From contig NZ_SUMC01000029.1 in assembly GCF_005047355.1 (NCBI RefSeq), positions 1 to 64,000 on the forward strand: DNA of 64,000 nt, in the 5' to 3' direction. The stretch's first letter is position 1; every line of letters starts with the position of its first letter. The notes under the pieces are model-generated. The model saw nothing but the letters and a program-made list of their open reading frames with translations, was not told where the DNA came from and ran no database searches. A program made the translations under genes and the position numbers. Origin of the DNA: Actinacidiphila oryziradicis (lineage in GTDB: Bacteria; Actinomycetota; Actinomycetes; Streptomycetales; Streptomycetaceae). Below are positions 60,643 to 64,000 of the stretch, in pieces.

Positions 60643-61419
60643 ATGAGCGGTGTTATGAAGCGGATGGGGTTGATCTTCCGCGCGAAGGCCAACAAGGCGC
60701 TGGACCGGGCCGAGGATCCGCGCGAGACCCTGGACTACTCGTACCAGAAGCAGCTGGAGCTGCTCCAGAAGGTACGCCGGGGTGTCGCGGACGTGGCCAC
60801 GTCGCGGAAGCGCCTGGAGTTGCAGCTGGGTCAGTTGCAGCAGCAGCAGACGAAGTACGAGGACCAGGGCCGCAAGGCGCTGGCACTGGGCCGGGAGGAC
60901 CTGGCGCGCGAGGCGCTGTCCCGCCGCGCCGCGCTGCAACAACAGCAGAGCGACCTGGAGACGCAGCACCAGACCCTCCAGGGCGAGGAGGAGAAGCTCA
61001 CCCTCGCGGCCCAGCGGCTGCAGGCCAAGGTGGACGCCTTCCGTACGAAGAAGGAGACCATCAAGGCGACCTACAGCGCGGCCAAGGCGCAGACCCAGAT
61101 CGGCGAGGCCTTCTCCGGCATCTCCGAGGAGATGGGCGACGTGGGCATGGCGATCCAGCGAGCCGAGGACAAGACCGAGCAGCTCAGGGCACGCGCGGGC
61201 GCGCTCGACGAGCTGCTGGCCTCCGGTGCGCTCGACGATCCGACCGGTATCGCCAAGGACGACATCCAGGCCGAGCTGGACCGGCTGTCCGGTGGCTCCG
61301 ACGTCGAGCTGGAGCTCCAGCGGATGAAGGCCGAACTGGCGGGCGGCAGTGCCCCGAAGCAGGCTATTGAGGGCGGCGCCCCTGCCGAGCAGGACAAACC
61401 CCGGCTCGACAAGAGCTAA
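60643..61419 (+). CDS. pspA: PspA/IM30-family membrane stress protein
   Basis: 258 residues from ATG 60643 (MSGVMKRMGLIFRAKANKAL). The N-terminal amphipathic helix and the long coiled coil (KQLELLQKVRRGVADVATSR; QQQQTKYEDQGRKALALGRE) are characteristic. PspA forms ESCRT-III-like assemblies on damaged membrane. It is followed by PspAA and a two-component system, the usual actinobacterial arrangement for envelope stress. Confidence 0.93.
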   Translation: MSGVMKRMGLIFRAKANKALDRAEDPRETLDYSYQKQLELLQKVRRGVADVATSRKRLELQLGQLQQQQTKYEDQGRKALALGREDLAREALSRRAALQQQQSDLETQHQTLQGEEEKLTLAAQRLQAKVDAFRTKKETIKATYSAAKAQTQIGEAFSGISEEMGDVGMAIQRAEDKTEQLRARAGALDELLASGALDDPTGIAKDDIQAELDRLSGGSDVELELQRMKAELAGGSAPKQAIEGGAPAEQDKPRLDKS

Positions 61420-61438
61420 GGCACCCGAGGAGGGCGTC

Positions 61439-61717
61439 ATGATCGTACGGATCATGGGGGAGGGGCAGGTAAGGCTGGACGACAGCCACCTCACCGAACT
61501 GAACAGACTCGACAGCGAGCTCCTCGCCGAATTGGACAAAGGTGACGCGGCCGCCTTCCGCGCCACCCTCGTCAGCCTCCTCGACGCCGTCCGCGGGCTC
61601 GGCGAACCGCTCCCGGACGACTTCCTGGAGCCGTCCGACCTGATCCTCCCGTCCCCGGACGCCACCCTTGAACAGGTCCGGGCGATGCTCCGTGACGACG
61701 GACTCATCCCCGGCTGA
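61439..61717 (+). CDS. pspAA: PspA-associated protein PspAA
   Basis: 92 residues from ATG 61439 with GAGGAGGG. The start MIVRIMGEGQVRLDDSHLTE, the acidic middle LLDAVRGLGEPLPDDFLEPS and LILPSPDATLEQVRAMLRDD match the PspAA domain. It lies 20 bp after pspA and is thought to modulate PspA. Cytosolic. Confidence 0.9.
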   Translation: MIVRIMGEGQVRLDDSHLTELNRLDSELLAELDKGDAAAFRATLVSLLDAVRGLGEPLPDDFLEPSDLILPSPDATLEQVRAMLRDDGLIPG

Positions 61718-61744
61718 CGGGGCCAGCCCGTACCGTTACCTGAC

Positions 61745-63046
61745 GTGAACTGCTTTCCCCGCTCCTGCCACTGGCTGCGGGCCCATCCCGGCGTGTGTGA
61801 CGCCGGGCTGGCCGCCGTCGTCCTGGGCGCCGTCCTTGGCAGCATGTGCGCAGGCCCGCACGCCCACAGCTACCACACCGGGCCCGTGGCCGCCGCTCTC
61901 GCGGTTCTCGCCTGCGCCTGCCTGGTACTGCGCCGCAGCCGGCCGCTCACCGTACTGGCCATCACCTGCGCGGCCACTGTCGCCGATGTCGTCGCGGAGG
62001 GCGGCCACGGCCGGGGAACGGTCGGCACGAGCGTCATCGTCGCGCTCTTCACCGTCGCCGCCCGTACCGACCGGTCCACCACATGGCGGGTCGGTGCACT
62101 CACCTGCGCCGGGCTCACCGTCGTCACCGTGCTCTTCGGCGCCCGCCCCTGGTACAGCGGCGACAACTTCGCCATGTTCGCCTGGACCGGCCTGGCCGCC
62201 GCCGCGGGGGACTCCGTCCGCAGCCGCCGCGCCTATGTCACCGCCATCGAGGAGCGCGCCGAGCGTGCGGAGCGCACCCGGGAGGAGGAGGCCAAGCGCC
62301 GCGTCACCGAGGAGCGGATGCGCATCGCCCGCGAGCTCCACGATGTGGTCGCCCACCACATCGCCCTGGTCAACGTCCAGGCGGGCGTCGCCGCCCACGT
62401 CATGGACACCCGCCCGGACCAGGCCAAACAGGCCCTCGCCCATGTGCGCGAGGCCAGCCGGTCGGCGCTGGACGAACTCCGCGCCACAGTGGGACTGCTC
62501 CGCCAGTCCGGCGATCCGGAGGCCCCCATGGAACCGGCCCCGGGGCTGGGGGTCCTCGACCAGCTGATCGACGGCTTCCGGCGCGCGGGGCTCCCCGTAC
62601 GGGTCGCGGTCACCGGATCCGGGCCGGTTCCGGGCGGAGCCGTCGGTCCGGGCGGGGCGGCCCCGGCGTGCCGCCCGGGAGGCGGCCCCGGGGACACCGC
62701 CGTACCGGACGCCGGGCCGCTGCCCGCGGGCGTCGACCTCACGGCGTACCGGGTGATCCAGGAGTCACTGACCAATGTGCACAAGCACGCCGGCTCCGGC
62801 GCCCGCGCCGAGGTGCGGATCGCGCGCGGCCGCGACGCCGTGGAGGTCACCGTCCTCGACGACGGCCGCGGCGCACCCGCCGGAGGCCCGGTAGGCCATG
62901 GCCTCATCGGCATGCGCGAGCGCACCGCCGCCCTCGGCGGCACCTGCGAGGCCGGCCCCGGTCCCGACGGCGGCTTCCGAGTCCACGCCCGCCTGCCGCT
63001 CGGAGCATCCATCGTGCCCGTACCGGCCGCAAGGGAGGCGGGATGA
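61745..63046 (+). CDS. Sensor histidine kinase (HisKA_3)
   Basis: 433 residues from GTG 61745. Membrane helices occupy about residues 20-170. The phospho-acceptor motif is ARELHDVVAHHIALVNVQAG, and the ATPase domain has ESLTNVHKHAGSGARAEV and GHGLIGMRERTAALGG. A Gly/Pro-rich insertion (about residues 300-330) separates the two halves. It overlaps the next gene's start (ATGA at 63043) and is its cognate partner. Neighbouring pspA-pspAA suggests an envelope-stress signal (inference). Confidence 0.93.
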   Translation: MNCFPRSCHWLRAHPGVCDAGLAAVVLGAVLGSMCAGPHAHSYHTGPVAAALAVLACACLVLRRSRPLTVLAITCAATVADVVAEGGHGRGTVGTSVIVALFTVAARTDRSTTWRVGALTCAGLTVVTVLFGARPWYSGDNFAMFAWTGLAAAAGDSVRSRRAYVTAIEERAERAERTREEEAKRRVTEERMRIARELHDVVAHHIALVNVQAGVAAHVMDTRPDQAKQALAHVREASRSALDELRATVGLLRQSGDPEAPMEPAPGLGVLDQLIDGFRRAGLPVRVAVTGSGPVPGGAVGPGGAAPACRPGGGPGDTAVPDAGPLPAGVDLTAYRVIQESLTNVHKHAGSGARAEVRIARGRDAVEVTVLDDGRGAPAGGPVGHGLIGMRERTAALGGTCEAGPGPDGGFRVHARLPLGASIVPVPAAREAG

Positions 63047-63729
63047 CCATCAGAGTGCTCCTCGCCGACGACCAGGCACTGCTGCGCGGGGCCTTCCGCG
63101 TACTGGTCGAGTCCGAACCGGACATGGAGGTCGTCGGCGAGGCCGCCGACGGAGCCGAGGCCATCGCACTCGCCCGTTCCGCGCGGGCCGACGTCGTGCT
63201 GATGGACATCCGCATGCCCGGCACGGACGGGCTGGCCGCGACCCGGGCGATCACCTCCGACGAGAATCTCGCCGGGGTCGTGGTGCTCGTCCTCACCACC
63301 TTCGAGGCCGACGAGTACGTGGTCCAGGCGCTGGGCGCGGGGGCATCCGGATTCCTCGGCAAGGGCGCCGAGCCCGCCGAACTCCTCGACGCCATAAGGA
63401 CCGTCGCCGCAGGTGACGCCTTGCTCTCCCCGGCCGCGACCAAGAGCCTCATCGCCCGCTTCCTCGCTCAGGGCGGCGGCGCTCCGGAGCGCCCGGCGCC
63501 CCGCCTGGAGGTGCTCACGGCCCGCGAACGCGAGGTGCTCGCCGAGGTGGGGGCGGGGCTGCCGAACGACGAGATCGCCCAGCGGCTCGGGGTCAGCCCG
63601 CTCACCGTGAAGACCCATGTCAACCGCACGATGGCCAAGCTGGGCGCCCGCGACCGGGCCCAACTGGTCGTGGCGGCATACGAGTCGGGCCTGGTCCGTC
63701 CGGGCGCCGCGTCACAGAAACATGCCTGA
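63043..63729 (+). CDS. NarL/LuxR-family response regulator
   Basis: 228 residues from ATG 63043. The receiver domain has LLADDQALLRG, the phospho-Asp in VVLMDIRMPGTDGL, TTFEADEYV and a Lys in GFLGKGAEP. The LuxR HTH is VLTAREREVLAEVGAGLPND, then LGVSPLTVKTHVNRTMAKLG. It is coupled to the overlapping histidine kinase. Its 3' end overlaps the convergent gene beginning beyond the window. Confidence 0.94.
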   Translation: MTIRVLLADDQALLRGAFRVLVESEPDMEVVGEAADGAEAIALARSARADVVLMDIRMPGTDGLAATRAITSDENLAGVVVLVLTTFEADEYVVQALGAGASGFLGKGAEPAELLDAIRTVAAGDALLSPAATKSLIARFLAQGGGAPERPAPRLEVLTAREREVLAEVGAGLPNDEIAQRLGVSPLTVKTHVNRTMAKLGARDRAQLVVAAYESGLVRPGAASQKHA

Positions 63730-64000
63730 CGGAATGTAGGGGTTCGGCGGCCGCATGCCGCGCAGGCAGACATAGCCCGCGTTGGTCAGCTCAAGACCGG
63801 CCGCCAGCCCGACGTCCACCGCCCATTCCTGCTCGGCGGTCAGATTCCTCACCTCGGCCCCAGCGCCTTCCGGGGCGCTCAGCAGGGCCGCGGTCAGCAG
63901 CCGTTTGGCCAGCCGGCGCGAGGTCGCGGCCAGCAGGTGGACCCTGCCGTCGTTGGCAGCGTCGACATAGACGTATCCACTGCCCGCCAGGTCGTCGACG
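63712..64000 (-). CDS. GNAT-like acetyltransferase-family protein, C-terminal part (runs off the window)
   Basis: The C-terminal ~95 residues of a leftward gene, cut by the window end. The frame reads SGYVYVDAANDGRVHLLAAT, then WAVDVGLAAGLELTNAGYVC, and ends PPNPYIPSGMFL at 63712. The ending resembles the last beta strands of a GNAT domain, where a conserved Tyr follows GLELTNAGY. It overlaps the response regulator tail-to-tail by 18 bp. The N-terminus is outside the window. Confidence 0.65.
   Translation of the reverse strand, partial: VDDLAGSGYVYVDAANDGRVHLLAATSRRLAKRLLTAALLSAPEGAGAEVRNLTAEQEWAVDVGLAAGLELTNAGYVCLRGMRPPNPYIPSGMFL

Noticed and set aside
1..64000. CRISPR array or insertion sequence
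   Set aside because: No regularly spaced repeats and no transposase with recognisable catalytic motif or terminal inverted repeats were seen.

Overview
The window is high-GC actinobacterial DNA, most likely Streptomyces. Coding is dense with strong GC third-position bias, and starts are ATG or GTG with many 4-bp ATGA/GTGA overlaps. The block glnA, RDD protein, DUF4191 protein, lipA, lipB ... sucB, lpd, pepA is the familiar Streptomyces core order. I see no rRNA, tRNA or CRISPR.

The window divides near 30.77 kb. To the left (0-30.7 kb) is accessory DNA, much of it decaying. It holds: a zinc-ribbon/tyrosine-recombinase-like gene with a frameshift (0.25-2.26 kb); a two-component system divergent from an ABC exporter operon whose second permease has an in-frame TAG (2.9-7.5 kb); a degraded stretch (7.5-11 kb) containing an interrupted PD-(D/E)xK-like gene; a leftward set of element-type small genes (10.8-13.06 kb); a secreted NucA/NucB nuclease under a LexA-like operator with a ComJ-like partner (13.4-15.3 kb); a 44-bp perfect palindrome; a recombinase-like fragment, a broken MFS transporter and a truncated merR (15.6-17.7 kb).

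The best preserved accessory block is a 17.7-25.9 kb module. A tight operon encodes a radical SAM enzyme, a maleate isomerase/AMDase-like protein, a HhH-GPD-like protein, a PfkB kinase, a fusion of two deoxyribosyltransferase-like domains with a thymidylate-kinase-like domain, and a MazG-like pyrophosphohydrolase. A large HTH/TPR regulator and a convergent SDR follow. A GGTTG-repeat motif lies upstream of the operon and of the regulator, with a shortened form upstream of the SDR, which suggests one regulon. The predicted chemistry is nucleobase/nucleotide-centred; the product is unknown. A remnant integrative element (DUF3631 ATPase, excisionase, XRE regulator, tyrosine integrase; no transfer gene) runs up to glnA.

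The right half (30.8-64 kb) is core chromosome with intact genes apart from two scar fragments near 54 kb: nitrogen assimilation (glnA with two predicted GlnR boxes), lipoate synthesis (lipA/lipB) next to a lipoylated 2-oxoacid dehydrogenase E2 (sucB) and E3 (lpd), pepA, scattered cobalamin genes (cobT, cobS, an MBL-cobU fusion), an XRE-ImmA/PIN pair, an HtrA-like lipoprotein protease, a PspA/PspAA envelope-stress pair and a second two-component system. At least eight genes left of 26.5 kb carry frameshifts or in-frame stops, whereas none of the complete genes from 30.8 kb onward do. This suggests real decay of acquired DNA, although several indels lie in G/C runs and could be assembly errors.
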